The notes under the pieces were generated by a model. That model was not told where the DNA came from. It saw only the letters and a program-made list of their open reading frames with translations, and searched no databases. DNA of 47,574 nucleotides from an uncultured Verrucomicrobiota bacterium (GTDB lineage Bacteria > Verrucomicrobiota > Verrucomicrobiia > Opitutales > Intestinicryptomonadaceae), in the NCBI GenBank assembly GCA_949283955.1, contig CASDUP010000023.1, positions 1 to 47,574 on the forward strand, given 5' to 3'. The position numbers and the translations under genes are program-made. Shown piece after piece: positions 47,573 to 47,574 of the stretch; within the stretch, counting starts at the first letter, position 1; each line of letters opens with the position of its first letter.

Positions 47573-47574
47573 TT

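Overview
The window reads as chromosome from an anaerobic member of Verrucomicrobiota, most likely class Opitutae. The evidence is a complete 16S rRNA gene at the right end with PVC-type primer-site variants, PEP-CTERM surface proteins, a very long GreA-like protein of the kind known from Chlamydia, secreted glycosidases and a ferredoxin/NAD(P) redox complex. Genus and species cannot be fixed by reading alone. Coding density is high, intergenic DNA is AT-rich, and most genes lie in long minus-strand operons.

Layout, left to right. (1) 1-3250: two tandem paralogous PEP-CTERM/beta-helix-like surface proteins, the first cut by the window edge; a third relative lies at 42.8-44.2 kb. (2) 3.4-3.9 kb: a secreted thioredoxin-like protein. 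(3) 4.2-10.4 kb: a four-gene operon for an electron-bifurcating transhydrogenase of the Stn/NuoEFG-Nfn type: NuoE-like, NuoF-like, a NuoG-NfnA fusion, and NfnB. There is no hydrogenase H-cluster domain. (4) 10.8-14.3 kb: an RsmB-like rRNA methyltransferase divergent from the 681-residue GreA-like protein. (5) 14.5-21.6 kb: the nusA-infB-rbfA-nrnA-truB-ribF operon, without rimP and with a probable attenuator in its leader. (6) 21.8-25.0 kb: an unknown exported protein, a 96-bp tandem duplication, pssA behind a RelE/ParE-like gene, and an exported EF-hand protein. (7) 25.0-31.4 kb: a complete F-type ATP synthase operon (atpBEFHAGDC) with a short delta subunit and a c subunit lacking Na+-site residues. 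(8) 31.4-35.3 kb: a GH99/WbsX-like lipoprotein followed by a GH78-type rhamnosidase. (9) 35.5-36.3 kb: a superoxide dismutase with a twin-arginine-like leader. (10) 36.3-37.8 kb: about 1.5 kb without a recognisable gene but with a parS-type site inside a 30-bp perfect palindrome. (11) 37.8-40.0 kb: mnmG with an in-frame insertion of roughly 150 codons that carries a second parS-type site. (12) 40.2-45.2 kb: an unknown exported protein, a ComF-family protein, the third surface protein, and an exported EEP-superfamily phosphoesterase/nuclease. (13) 45.2 kb to the end: a four-fold repeated rRNA promoter/leader module and the 16S rRNA gene.

The genes form a housekeeping core (transcription-translation factors, ATP synthase, tRNA modification, chromosome segregation sites, rRNA) interleaved with envelope and carbohydrate functions. 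Two parS-type sites beside mnmG and an rRNA operon suggest an origin-proximal location. The redox operon would balance NADH, NADPH and ferredoxin in a fermentative cell. The least expected observations are the parS site inside the MnmG insertion, the split Stn-like complex, the alternative start sites of the superoxide dismutase, the nusA leader attenuator and the tandem rRNA promoter modules.
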